NCBI RefSeq assembly: GCF_024586455.1
Contig: NW_026091547.1
Location: 1-64,000, forward strand
Origin: Bactrocera neohumeralis
Lineage: Eukaryota; Arthropoda; Insecta; Diptera; Tephritidae
Direction: 5' to 3'
DNA length: 64,000 nt
In this document: positions 53,380 through 64,000 of the stretch, piece by piece
How the letters are laid out: every line of letters starts with the position of its first letter
How positions within the stretch are numbered: position 1 is the first letter of the stretch
Translations under genes and position numbers: made by a program
The notes under the pieces: model-generated
Seen by the model: the letters and a program-made list of their open reading frames with translations, nothing else
The model's database searches: none
What the model was told of the DNA's origin: nothing

Positions 53380-54120
53380 GGGGGTATTCTAGTATAGAAG
53401 CATGAATTTCAGGTAATTTTTAAAGAGTATTAAAAAAAAGCAATTAATATTTTTACAATCCATTTTTTCTCAGTTATTTGTTAATTTTAGAAGAGTACAG
53501 AAAAAAACTAAAAACTAAAAAAAGTAAAAATTTTCAAAAATTATGAGCTGACGAAGTGGGGGTCTCTAAAAATTTCCACCTGACCGTACCCATGATTTTA
53601 ACTCTCCTAGTTATCTGAAACCAAAAAAAAAAGATTATTAATTTAGAATAATGTTGCAATGGCCGGAACTACGGACAAGTGGGAAACAATTTTTTTCACA
53701 AAAGGGTGACTGCCTGAAAAAAAAAGTTTTTTTGGATAACTTTTTCTGACAATTTCGAATTTTTTAAAAATAATAAAAATAAAAATTTGGGAATGAAGCT
53801 AGTTCCAACCATAGACAAGCCTATAAAGAAGACTGCATAAAAATTTCAAGTAAATCGGTCCAGTAGAACCTGAGAAATCGTAGGTATCGTTCCGAAAAAG
53901 TCAGTTTTGAGAAAAACGCGTTTAAAGTTTCGCGTAAAGTCTTTTGTTCGATTATTCCGGCCAAACCAGTTTGGATGCTGGGTCAGAAAAATGCCTACAT
54001 CTCCGAAAATAATTTGAATTTTGAAAAATCCTCTTGTACACATATTCTTGAATAGCTAAACTTTGAAAATATAAAAAAAAAAATCGATTTTTTTTTTAAT
54101 TTCTAGACCAGAATACCCCC
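53380..54120. mobile_element. piggyBac-like MITE (TTAA duplication)
   Basis: The left end GGGGGTATTCTAGTATAGAA and the inverse complement of the right end, GGGGGTATTCTGGTCTAGAA, are terminal inverted repeats. TTAA lies at 53376-53379 and 54121-54124. TTAA duplication is the mark of piggyBac. No transposase gene fits in 741 bp. A fragment related to its right half occurs at 18287-18405. Confidence 0.8.
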
Positions 54121-54124
54121 TTAA

Positions 54125-54880
54125 CCCAACCATGGGCACATTAAGGTGGCATCACTACCGAATGAATACCTAACTAAATCATATGTTAAGAACTTATTCA
54201 AATGTGTATGTGTGCAACAATGGGTGTGTATATCGGTGTTGTTGTAATCTTTGTGCATAATCAAAATACCGTTGCAACGGCAAATAAATCATTATTTGCT
54301 CATTTGCTGATGGATGTGCTTCTCTGTGGCCATGCGTGTGTGGTGTGTATCATTTGCTTTTGGCATTACAATTAGCACAAAAGTGATACTAATTACATTA
54401 TAACCGCAACACTGGCACCTAACTGGAGCAAAAGCATACCAATTTACACTTCAAAGGCGATTGGATATTAAAGGTATAATTCATACAAAATAAATGTATT
54501 TTTTATACAATGTGAATGGTATATTCCTAAAACAGGGTGGTTCATATGTACGAAGTGTTTTGAAATGGAATTTCATAAAATATTATTTTATAATTGATTT
54601 TAACTAATTTCTGAAGTGTAATTTTAAAATGAAGTAGCGTGTATATCTATTTTAAGAAGGCATACCACAGGTTGCTTTTTCAGTATGTACTATGCTTCTT
54701 ACGGAAAGCTAGAAATACCACCTCACCTTCTTCTAATTAATACAGAATCTGGGGGCACGCAATGGGCGTCTTAAGGATAGTGCATTATGTTAAATTATAA
54801 AAAATAGACGTTGGAAGTACTAACTATTGTAATTTTTCTCATCCCTTTTTAGTAAATATGATGCAAAATCTTAACAGAAA
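54125..54880. other. No gene recognised
   Basis: AT-rich, without supported frame, up to the mariner remnant. Confidence 0.5.
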
Positions 54881-54884
54881 ACCC

Positions 54885-55100
54885 CCATTCTGAAGCGAAT
54901 GGTAACAGGAGACGAAAAGTAGATCAAATACGACAATAATGTGCGGAAAAGATCTTGGTCCAAGCGTGGTGAAGCTCAACAAATGTTCACAAAGGCAAAA
55001 TTGACGCTTCGAAAGGCTGAGTGTTTGGTCGGATTTGGAAGGAACCATCCACTATTAGGTGCGCCAGCCTGGCCGAACGAAAGATTCTACATTTTACTGC
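54885..55100 (+). pseudogene. mariner transposase fragment
   Basis: Reads K-R-M-V-T-G-D-E-K (the region of the second catalytic Asp), I-K-Y-D-N-N-V-R-K-R-S-W-S and G-E-A-Q-Q, a segment typical of mauritiana-type mariner transposases. A stop follows D-E-K, where Trp is expected (TAG for TGG). Only about 70 codons remain and no TIR was found nearby. Confidence 0.78.
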
Positions 55101-55789
55101 CAAAAACTAATGAGATTTTACGTTTGCATACGTACGTGTGAAACAGACGTGTTTATTTTGCGATCTTAAAACTTCAGTGTATACTTCATGATTTTTGTTG
55201 TGGAAAATTGTTATTCTCAGCGAAACACTCCAGGATACAGAACCACAAATGCGGATACCAAATTTGGAGGAAGAGATAAGTACAAATTGATTTTTAATAA
55301 CATAAATCTCATTTGCACTTACCTCTCCGTTTCTTGGCAAATATATAGGCAAATATAATCTTTTCACCTTATAATAGCTTGCAATAAATAATTTTTTGTT
55401 CTGTCGTTTTGTTTTGGTCGATCAGCAGTACCCGTCCTCGTGTTTTCGTTTTCCTTTTGGTTTCCGCATTGCCAACCATCGAAAATACAAAAATCAGCTG
55501 TTCGCTTTCTTTCTTGGTTTTGGCATCATTTCCGATCATTTTTATTTTTAATTTAAGTAATAAAGTTTAGGACTGAACATATATGTACGCTAAAACGGTG
55601 TGCCCAATAGGGTGCTTCCCAAAAAAAGTTTTGAAATTTTTTTCAACTCTTACCCCCTCAAATGTTAGTGATTGACAAACCAAAAATCCTCCCTTAAGCC
55701 AGGCGCTGTAGCTTAACTCTAAGGGGTCGCTATTTTTTTTTTTTAGGTTCCCATACATTTTACATAGGAATTTTCGTTTTTTCATTCAA
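55101..55789. other. No gene recognised
   Basis: AT-rich, no recognisable frame. A T-run lies at 55731-55744. Confidence 0.4.
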
Positions 55790-56048
55790 ACTAAAATTTC
55801 ACCCACTAATTTTCGTTTCTCAGAAATATCCATCACATATTCATATAGTTGTCTTTTCAAACTTTAAATATTTCCGCGACAAATTATTATTCTCAGAAAC
55901 TTTTTTTATTTTTATTGAAAAAATTCCAAATTTCAAATTACTATATCTAATAGTCTAATTGAGATAATCAAACTTTGACGCAGTGAAAAGTGAACTTTCT
56001 GAATATGTGATGGTTATTTTTGAGAAACGAAAATTAGTTGGTTAAATT
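55790..56048. repeat. Inverted-repeat (foldback) unit
   Basis: The arm at about 55793-55843 (CCCACTAATTTTCGTTTCTC then ATATCCATCACATATTC) is nearly the inverse complement of 56000-56048, with about 155 bp between. It may be a MITE with its ends not yet defined. Confidence 0.7.
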
Positions 56049-56049
56049 A

Positions 56050-57085
56050 AGATTGGGTGGCCGATCTGTCGTCTTCGAGAATACTCGCCTATCCCTAGAT
56101 GCTATAAGTGTTCCCAACGGGGTCACATAACGTGTAATTGCTGCAGTTCGACAGACAGATCTTCTCAATGCACTAACGTTTCGAGCTGAATACTCTATAT
56201 AAGGGAACACTCAGTATTGAGCACCACTTGCCTCAAGTACCAAGAGATGATAAAGTTTCTAAGAAAATGACGATTATACAGCTAAACTTAAATCATTGCA
56301 CATTGCGCAGGATTTGCTAGATCAGACAATTATAGGAGAACATTGATGTCGCCATACTAAGTGAGCAATACTCCTAGCATCCGGAAAGCACATGAGTTGC
56401 TGATAAACCGGCAAGGCAGCAATATGGTCCTGCAAGTACAACCTCTTAAGACCTGTTCCAGAGAAGCTCATAACTGTTTCACATGGGCGAATATACAGGG
56501 GATATATTTTGTAAGCTGCTATGCTCGTTCCAGCGCAGCAAATACAGAATTCGAAGATTTCATCTTAAGATTGTCTTTAAAAACCAGAGGCAAAACACCG
56601 ATTGTAATAGCGGGTGGTTTTAATGCACGGTCTTCCCCATGCAGCAGGTGTACAAACCTTCGCGAGCGGCTAATTCAAAAATTTCTCAGTCAAACGAACC
56701 TAACAATAATAAACAGTGGAATGCAAAACACGTACGAAAAAGGAAATAAAGGATCCATAATTGATATTATGTTGGATTTGTTAACAGGCTCATTAAGTGG
56801 GCGGTGTCAAACATATACGCAAATAGCGATCTTAGCTCAAATTTCGTGCTCCCGAGAGCCGGAGCCCCTTAGCAGAAACACTTCCCGAAAGCGAAGCGGG
56901 AAGCAACAGAAGTTCGACTCAAACCTATTTGAGCTAGTCTGGAGTGCATCAAAAGTATCAGGTGACGACACCGCCCACTTGGTATCGGCAGTGCGAAAAG
57001 AACTGGTCGCAGAATGCGATGGAACAACGCGTAGAATAACCCATCACAACAAGTGGCGGCCTCACAAAACGACGCGTATCTAATG
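56050..57085 (+). pseudogene. R1-like LINE: ORF1 zinc knuckles and ORF2 endonuclease
   Basis: 56085-56175 reads P-R-C-Y-K-C-S-Q-R-G-H and a second Cys set, the CCHC knuckles at the end of ORF1. 56350-57083 reads the endonuclease: V-A-I-L-S-E-Q (about 56345), F-V-S-C-Y-A-R-S-S-A (56510), I-V-I-A-G-G-F-N-A (56605; the catalytic G-D-F-N is changed to G-G-F-N), S-I-I-D-I-M (56750) and a C-terminal run to the stop at 57083. Known: R1-clade elements often insert at fixed sites, but nothing here shows rDNA flanks. The loss of Asp in the D-F-N motif and early truncation make it inactive. Confidence 0.72.
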
Positions 57086-57214
57086 AATATTTTGACGGGA
57101 AATTTAGCATAGATGTCATTAACAGTACTACCAACTTACAAAAAACAAATTTATCGATTTGAAAAACACGCGAAGTATAAATAAAAAATTCACCTTTCAA
57201 TATGAACTCAGTAG

Positions 57215-58203
57215 TACAAATTTTTTTTTTTTTTTTGCATTTATTTATTTACAATCTATCAATAAGACAATAAGTAAATTAGTTCAAAAATAATATTATA
57301 ACATAAATAGTTGAACTCCAGTGAGAACAGCTATTATATTCAAAATTCTATAATTAAGAATTTATTTACAATTTATTTACAATATTTACAAAGTTTAATC
57401 TCTAAAAGGTAAATCTAAAACGTGATTTCTTTTAAGCCTTCGAGTTGTATCGCTACTATCCAGTAGAGTTATTGCCAGAACATTTTCATGACCATGTAGC
57501 TTTTCAACATACCTTGTGCTTATACTTTTTATTTCTTCTTTAACATATTTAATATTTAAATCTTTGTGTATTTGATCATTAGCCACAAACCAAGGGCGTC
57601 AACAAGTCTAAGAGTGATGGACTGATATCGTTGAAGGATTTCAATATTTGATTGGCTTGCAGTACCCCATAACTGGATACCATAGGTCCACATAGGCTTC
57701 AAGATAGCCTTATAAAGTCGAACTTTGTTCTCCAAACTAAGCTGTGATTATCGCCCAAGAAGCCAATTCATTTTTTTTTGTTTTAATATTGAGCTTCTTT
57801 CTCAAGCTTTTAATGAGGCTTTCCCAAGTTACTCTTCGATTTATATCGAGTCCGAAATAATTTGCGGAATCACTATGTCGATTTGTGTATTATTCAGTCT
57901 CCTCTTCTCAGAGCAAATGTGACGTGTTTCGATTTCTCAGCATTAACCTTTATTTTCCATTTCTTAAGCCATCGCTCAATTTTTATTATTTCATTTTGAA
58001 TAACTTGAGTTACTTCCACCGCAGTATTTTTGGATGCAATTACAGCTGTATCATCAGCGTAAGTGGCTACTTGAACATCACCAACAACAGGAAGATCAGC
58101 AGTGAATATTGTGTAAAGGACAGGTCCCAGAACACTGCCCTGTGGGGCGCCAGCACGGATTTTGCATAGTTTTGACGTTTCTCCTTCCATTTGAACATAG
58201 ATG
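57215..58203 (-). mobile_element. Jockey-type LINE, 5'-truncated (3' half of ORF2)
   Basis: On minus: RT palm with R-A-G-A-P-Q-G-S-V-L-G-P (58150) and Y-A-D-D-T-A-V-I-A-S (58050), then W-K-I-K-V-N-A-E-K-S-K-H-V-T-F (57940), thumb pieces, and a C-terminal open stretch 57586-57395. A poly(A) tail appears as the T-run at 57219-57236. It is truncated at the 5' side next to the RTE fragment. One frameshift near 57890 and others follow. Confidence 0.82.
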
Positions 58204-59066
58204 TGGAAAAGAACAGGTGGTACGATGAGGAGTGCCGTGTCGCAGCGGAGAGAAAACAGACTGCCTACCTCGCTCGACCACAACACGAGAGGGATGGGAT
58301 AGATATCGAGAGTTGAAGAGGGAAGCGAGACGCATTTGCAGACAGAAAAGGAGAGTATCCGTAAGGCGTGAGTATGAAGAGCTTTACAAGCTGGCCAGCA
58401 GGGGTAATGATCGAAAATACCACGATCATCAGTGCGGCTTTAGGCCTGGAAGATCAACAATCGAACAGATATTCACAATGTGTCAAATCTTGGAAAATAC
58501 CCGTGAGAAGAGAATCGATACATACCCCCTCTTCGTCGATTTCAAAGCTGCTTTCGACAGCACGAAAAGGAGCTGCCTTTATGCCGCGAATTTGGTATCC
58601 CCGCAAAACTAATACGGCTGTGTAAATTGACGATGAGCAACACCAAAAGCTCCGTCAGGATCGGGAAGGACCTCACTAATCCGTTCGATACCAAACGAGG
58701 TTTCAGACTTCCTCAATCTTGGAGAAAAGAATTCGAGCTCCAGAACTTAATCGAGCAGGTACAATCTTCTATAAGAGTGTACGGCTGCTGGCGTATGCTG
58801 ATGAAATTGATATCATTGGCCTCAACACCCGCACCGTTAGTTCTGCTTTCTCCAGACTGGATAAGGAAGCAGATGGGTCTGGCAGTGAACGAGCGCGAGA
58901 CGAAATATCTTCTTTCATCATCGCACTCGCGACTCTATAAGTTTCTCATTATTCCCATCCTTATATATGGTGCAGAGGCATGGACAATGACAACATATGA
59001 TGAGTCGACTTTACGAGTTTTCGAGAGAAAGGTTCTGCGAAAGATTTATGGTCCTTTGCGTGTTAG
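58204..59066 (+). pseudogene. RTE-like LINE fragment with internal deletions
   Basis: Closely parallels 27700-29330: G-T-T-xx-S-A-V-S-Q-like start (about 58215), R-R-I-C-R-Q-K (58330), then a jump to C-G-F-R-P-G-R-S-T-I-E-Q (58440) and V-D-F-K-A-A-F-D-S (58540), M-S-N-T-K-S-S-V-R-I-G-K (58640), Y-A-D-E-I-D-I-I (58795; D-D changed to D-E), and the end V-L-R-K-I-Y-G-P-L-R near 59050. It is cut at 59067 by a Tc1-like piece. Confidence 0.82.
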
Positions 59067-59455
59067 TATGAGTTATATGACGACATTGTCATTATCTTGC
59101 TGTAGTATCCATTTCAGCTGCATGTTCTTGGGCTACACCTCCGTGAGCTCTGTAAGAAAAACAGCCCCAAACCATGATTCTCGAAATGCCATGCTTCAAA
59201 GTTTTTATGGTGAATCTGTGGTCGACCTCTGTATTAGGAAGATGTCGTACAGTACATACAGACGGAGCCGTAAGGAACCACTTCTGACTCTTCAGTCCAC
59301 AAGATGTTGCGTCATTTCTCAATCGATCAAGTTAATGTTCTGTGGCGAATTAAAGATTAGAGCTACATGTTTTTTTGTTTTAATAACGGTACTTTTCGAG
59401 GACTGTCGGCCTGTAAATTATGTTCACGTATAATTCTTCTCACTATATAAATACC
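59067..59455 (-). pseudogene. Tc1-like transposase fragment
   Basis: On minus, 59322-59100 reads C-T-V-R-H-L-P-N-T-E-V-D-H-R-F-T-I-K-T-L-K-H-G and I-M-V-W-G-C-F-S-Y, the stretch around the second catalytic Asp of Tc1 transposases. Only about 75 codons are clear and no TIRs were found. Confidence 0.78.
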
Positions 59456-59880
59456 GGAAAGAAGGTTCAGTTCGTTCCGAAACTCCACAATGACATTATA
59501 AGTCGAGCCTTAGCACGTCTTACAACTTTTCGTAGTAAATGTATAGCTATGTTTATGCTATATAAGTCCGATCTGAACAGTTTCTTTAGGTATGAAACCG
59601 TTGCCTTGGACAACAATCTGTGCTAAATTTTGTGAAGCCATCTCTTCAAATAAAAAAAGTTTTCCATACAAAGACATGAGTTTGATCATGCAGTTTCTAT
59701 GGAAGTTATAAACTAAAGTAAACTGATATTGGTGGTTCTGACAAATGAACAGCTCTTCGGAAGGAAATTACTTGTATAAAATTTTTTCCTAATAAATGTC
59801 TCAAAAAGTGCGAAAATAGTTCGCGTATATACAGTCAGACAGACGGACCTACAGATGCACGTGGCTAAATCAATATAGTA
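59456..59880 (-). mobile_element. REP-B copy, old and diverged
   Basis: Shares the order TATAGC...CCGATCTGAACAGTTTCTT, CCATACAAAG, the GACAAATGAACAGCT block and the GACAGACGGAC microsatellite with the other REP-B copies, with many changes. Confidence 0.55.
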
Positions 59881-60329
59881 GTATGTATTGTGATAAAAAA
59901 ATACGCCGAAATTGTAATTAAATTCACCGGGTAAAGGATAATTCAAAAAAATGTATTTTGTTAAGTTGGCAGGGCTGTCCTTAATTGCGATCCCAAATTG
60001 ATCTGTCAACCACGTTTACAATAAATAAAAGTGTCGAACAAAAAAATTGTATTAAAATTTTGTATTTCGTACATAATTTCGTATCCGGAATAACAGAATG
60101 CAAATATTGGAAAAGGCTTACAGTGATTTTGTTTTATCAATATCTCAATCCCACGAATAGTAGAAGCCTTCAAAGGCTTGCAAATCCTCAGACAAGTGTT
60201 AGAGAGATGGCGAGAGAGCCTGACATCTCCCGTAAATTCGATCAAACGATTTTGGCGGATATTTTGGGTACGAAACAAAAGTTTGACTTGCAAAGAAGTC
60301 AACAATTATAGAAATGGAGGGAAGAAAAC
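59881..60329. other. No gene recognised
   Basis: AT-rich spacer. A frame at 59985-60311 has a helix-turn-helix-like word but cannot be assigned. Confidence 0.35.
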
Positions 60330-60830
60330 GAGCCGAAACCAAAACCACGCCAAAGCCGCTCAAATTAAATCAATGTTATGCTCATTGTTTTCCGATATTC
60401 GTAGTTTGGTAATATACAATTGTATTTGTCCCGGAAGGATGGATGGTCAATAAGCAGTTTTAGTTCTAGTCATCCGTCGAAACCGACCGAAGTTTATGTA
60501 TTTTACACGGTGATAACACACCATCGCATCGAGCCACGATTCTGACCTAATTTAAAGCCAAAAACGCAATGAATAACATCAACCATCGTATTCACCAGAT
60601 TTGGCTTCGTGGGATTTTTCTTGTTGCCCAAACTGAAATGCCGCTCCGTGGAACGCGTTTGTAGTCGATCGAAGAGATAAAACGAAATTCGCAGCAGGAG
60701 CTGAAGGCCATTCCAAAAAGTGCTTATGAAAAGTGTTTCGAGGAAAAATTAAATATTATGAGTTTTATTTACAATTTCCGGATAATTTTGTTACAAATAC
60801 AGGACGTCCACCGTTTCCTTCGGGGTGTTA
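60330..60830 (+). pseudogene. mariner transposase C-terminal remnant
   Basis: Pieces across frames: K-S-M-L-C-S-L-F-S-D-I-R (about 60375, the second Asp region), a T-I-x-S-S-H-D-like segment (about 60525), W-D-F-S (about 60610, where P-x-D-F/Y-x-L-F is expected), and L-R-G-T-R-L...S-I-E-E-I-K-R-N-S-Q-Q-E-L-K-A-I-P-K-S-A-Y-E-K-C-F-E (60645-60740), the well-conserved mariner end. Stops and shifts throughout. Confidence 0.75.
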
Positions 60831-60860
60831 CAAGATTTCTAACAAACTTAACATATAACA

Positions 60861-61495
60861 AGAGAAAACGTTAACTTCGGCTGCACCGAAGCTAATATAC
60901 CCTTCACAGGTGCATTTCTTTTAGTAATTATGTGTTCAGGTTGTATGGAAGCAATATACTTACTATAACATAATCCGCGAAAGTTTTCCAAACAAGCCCT
61001 TGATTCCGATCGTTAGGTTTGTATGGCAGCTATATGCTATAGTAAGCCGATCTGTGCAATTTCTTCAGATATTACATTATTTCTATGAACAATAGCTCAT
61101 ACCAAATTTCGTGAAGATATATCCCATGCAAGCATTTGATTCCAATCATTCAGTTTGTATTGCCTTAGAAAATAACCTGTGCCAACTTTTGAAGGTACAT
61201 TGTCAAATGTGAAAGTTTTCCATACAAGAATTTGATTCCAATCGTTCAGTTTGTATGGCAGCTATATGTTATAGTTGTCCGATATCGGTAGTTCCGACAA
61301 ATGAGCAGCTTGTGGTAGAAAAAGTAATGTTTGCAAAATTTCAAAACGATATCCTAAAACCTGAGGGACTGGTTGGTATATACACAGACAGACGGACAGG
61401 CGGACAGACAGACAGACGGACATAGCTAAATCGACTCAGCTCAACATACTGATCATTTATATATCGTCACCTGAAATGCAAAATAACGTATCATC
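60861..61495 (-). mobile_element. REP-B copy 3, 5' part missing
   Basis: Starts CAAGAGAAAACGTTAAC, then the hairpin TTCGGCTGCACCGAA and AATATACCCTTCACAGG, then internal blocks as in copy 1, up to the (GACA)n/GACGGAC tract and the TCATTTATATATCG block. The ATAC tip is not visible. Confidence 0.75.
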
Positions 61496-61720
61496 AAAAA
61501 ATTCAAAATTGAGGTTTTTACTGATTACGATTCACCACATTGTACTCGTATCACATATGCGTCACAAATTTTAAGCTTCTGCGATCATACATACCCAAGC
61601 TATATTAAAAATTCAAAAAAAACGTATCATCAAGTGCCTGATTTCGTTAAACAAAATAATACAAATCATCACTCATATATGTAAATATAATAATAACAAT
61701 AACAGAATGTTTGTTTTTTT
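61496..61720. other. No gene recognised
   Basis: Short AT-rich spacer between two DINE-like repeats. Confidence 0.4.
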
Positions 61721-62714
61721 ACACTCTCGCAACAAAGTGGCTAAGGAGAATATTATAGTTTTGTTCTCATAACGGTTGTTTGTAAGTCCTGAAACTAAAA
61801 GAGTCAGATATAGGGTTATATATACCAAAGTGATCAGGGTGACGAGTAGAGTTGAAATCCGGATCTCTGTCTGTCCGTCCGTTCGTCTGTCCGTGCAAGC
61901 TGTAACTTGAGTAAAAATTGAGATATCATGATGAAACTTGGTACACGTATTTGTTGGCTTCATAAGAAGGTTAAGTTCGAAAACCTATAAAGTGTCATCA
62001 CTGAGCCAAAGATAAAGATATTAAAGTGAAATTTAGCACAAAGGATCGCATTAGGGAGGGACATATTTGGACGTAATTTTTTTGGAAAAGTGGGCGTGGC
62101 CCCTCCCCCTACTAAGTTTTTTGTACATATCTCGGAAACTACTATAGCTATGTCAACCAAACTCTATGGAGTCGTTTCCTTCAGGCATTTCCATATACAG
62201 TTCAGAAATGGAAGAAATCGGATAATAACCACGCTCACCTCCCATACAAAGGTTATGTTGAAAATCACTAAAAGTGCGTTAACCGACAAACAAAAAACGT
62301 CAGAAACACTAAATTTTACGGGAGAAATGGCAGAAGGAAGCTGCATCCAAACTTTTTTTAAAAATTGAAAATGGGCGTGGCGTCGCCCACTTATGGACCA
62401 AAAACCATATCTCGGGAACTACTAGACCGATTTCAATGAAATTCGGTATGTAATATTTTTTTAACACCCTGATGACATGTACGAAATATGGGTGAAATCA
62501 GTTAACAACCACGCCTTCTTCCAATATAACGCTAGTTTGAATTCCATCTGATGCCTTCTCTGTATAATATATAAATACATACGGAATAAAACTTTACACA
62601 AATATGGGATTTGAAAAACATGTAAATGACGGATAATGAAATCTCGATTATCACTTTAATTATGCGAGAGTATAAAATGTTCGGTGACACCCGAACTTAG
62701 CCCTTCCTTACTTG
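61721..62714 (+). mobile_element. REP-A copy 7, complete
   Basis: 994 bp from ACACTCTCGCAAC to CTTACTTG, preceded by a T-run (61714-61720) and followed by TTT. It shares with copy 6 a distinctive deletion of the CGAAGATGGGC...CACGCCCAC block near the 5' third (the sequence joins TTCGA to AAACCTATAAAG), so copies 6 and 7 form a subfamily. Confidence 0.85.
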
Positions 62715-62819
62715 TTTATATCGAAGTTAGCCTTCATTTATTGTTTATGTTTATTTTTAATGATTAAGTTCAATGTGCTTTGGCTAGTTTAGGCTACATC
62801 GTTGATCGAACGTGGACTA

Positions 62820-63600
62820 CTATATACATGTATGTAGTCCGTTGTGAGGCCATAGAAAAGAAGAACCCCTGTGTTCGAACTTATAAAATAACAAAACCCT
62901 TTCCGCCAGTTCGGTGGGATGTCTGAAGGTATGCGCCTCCAAGTGATTAAGTCTTGACCTCCCTAACGCAAGACAGCCAAGAAGGAAGTGTTGAGTTGTT
63001 TCCACCTAATCTTCTTCCATACAGCTTCTGCAGATGGTGTCTGGTAGGATTCCCAGCCTTACTGCGTGGAAGTCAATAGGGCAGTGGTATGTTACAAGTC
63101 CCAAAACTAGGGAAAGGCTGCCTTACTGAGGGCAAAGAGATCACTAGATCTCATGCGAACGATCTAGGGACAAAATGCTTTTTCAACAGTGTGTGTAAAA
63201 ATTGTGGCCCAGCTCCGCTCTGAATTCTCTCATTGTTAATGAGTTCAAGGCTGTAATCGTCGCTCTGCTATCTGAGTCGATGGTCACACCTCTGAAGGAG
63301 GCTGCACTCCGGAGTAGTAAATCCACTGCTACCTTAATGGCTCCAATCTCGGACTGGAAGACACTGCAATACTTAGGAAGTTGGAGAAACTGGAGTTGAT
63401 AGAGAGCTCCTGACAGTAGACCCCTCCACCTTTGACCCATCCGTGAAGAAGCTCACTGTCCCTTTTCTCCAACGGCTTCTTCCCATCCACAACTCCCTCA
63501 GTATATGGGTAGAGAAGGAGCCGCCAGAGTTCGGTTTAGCGACTTCATGACCCAAGCGATCAGACCCGTGCTTTTTTAGGAATTCAGCAGCCTACTCTGT
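62820..63600 (-). pseudogene. LINE RNase H and C-terminal remnant
   Basis: On minus: V-S-F-F-T-D-G-S-K (63465, first catalytic Asp), F-Q-S-E-I-G-A-I-K-V-A (63345, Glu), I-D-S-D-S-R-A-T-I (63270, Asp), then after frame changes H-F-L-L-G-C-L-A-L-G-R-x-R-x-x-H-L-x-A-H (about 62990-62935), the Cys/His C-terminus. LINEs with RNase H of this look belong to the I/R1/LOA group. RT is absent and the frame is broken near 63180 and 63000. Confidence 0.72.
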
Positions 63601-64000
63601 TGCAAAGTTTAACAATAACTAAAAAGAAATGGCAACATCTGCAGGACCTAGAAGCTTTTATTTCAACAGACTGCTATTACTTTTATGATAATATACCTTT
63701 TGAGTAATTAGTTATTTAATAAGTAATAATTAAACATTATCCTAATTTTTTTAGCTTGAAATATTTAAATTTTTTCTAGTACTTCTGTACATATTATTAA
63801 TAAAAATAACATGAAATATGAAAAACTTGCAACTGTTTTTATTTAAAATTAATAAAAAGTATTAATATTCAAATTTTTAGTTTGTATTCAAATTTAGATA
63901 CTACTATAAAATTTGCTTAATTTTTTCCTTATTTTTTTTTTTCTAAAATATACTTATAGTTTCATGTTAATTCAGATTTGAAAATTTTGTTTGAATGTTT
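63601..64000. other. No gene recognised
   Basis: AT-rich sequence to the window end, without supported features. Confidence 0.5.

Noticed and set aside
61380..61430. CRISPR-like repeats (GACAGACGGAC tracts)
   Set aside because: Simple microsatellite inside REP-B in a eukaryotic genome. There are no spaced unique sequences.

Overview
This is eukaryotic nuclear DNA from an insect, most likely a true fly. I lean towards a tephritid fruit fly, but that is inference. The evidence is introns with GT...AG ends, insect mitochondrial gene order and code in a nuclear copy of mtDNA, and dense insect transposon families (BEL/Pao, I, Jockey, RTE and R1-like LINEs, Helitron, DINE-1-like repeats, Harbinger, mariner, Tc1, piggyBac-like). 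I see no convincing host gene, so the window reads as a repeat-rich intergenic or heterochromatin-like region built by layered insertions.

Layout. 0.4-1.5 kb: Jockey-like ORF1 remnant, then a DINE-like repeat. 2.5-6.7 kb: a complete Harbinger transposon with 24-bp terminal inverted repeats. It carries an intact four-exon transposase gene and a convergent Myb/SANT-like gene that is interrupted by a nested TIR transposon with a clean 5-bp target duplication. 7.46-18.29 kb: a nearly whole mitochondrial genome copied into the nucleus (nad4 to nad6), collinear with the ancestral insect order but with deletions, and later hit by DINE-like repeats and a LINE. 18.4-33.2 kb: DINE-like repeat, two Helitron remnants, Jockey, RTE and I-type LINE remnants, and a broken copy of an uncharacterised multi-copy insect gene. 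33.6-48.8 kb: a nest of retroelements. A plus-strand BEL element (BEL-1) is split by a second, minus-strand BEL element (BEL-2, 34834-46585). BEL-2 is itself cut by a DINE-like repeat in its LTR, an I-type LINE with an 840-codon open frame in gag, and a TIR transposon with about 310-330 bp inverted repeats in pol. 49-64 kb: decayed R1-like, Jockey and RTE LINEs, mariner and Tc1 remnants, a piggyBac-like MITE and more DINE-like repeats.

Three short repeat families (named REP-A, REP-B and REP-C here) share one plan: a tip starting ATAC, an inverted partner of that tip lying inside the other end, a small hairpin, then CAAG (or its complement CTTG) against a T or A run. This matches the published structure of INE-1/DINE-1 Helentron-associated elements.

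The order of events can be partly read. The mtDNA insertion predates the LINE and DINE-like copies inside it. BEL-1 predates BEL-2, which predates its own three insertions. Harbinger predates the element inside its Myb gene. No motif search, alignment or ORF statistic was run. Splice sites, repeats and homologies were recognised by eye.
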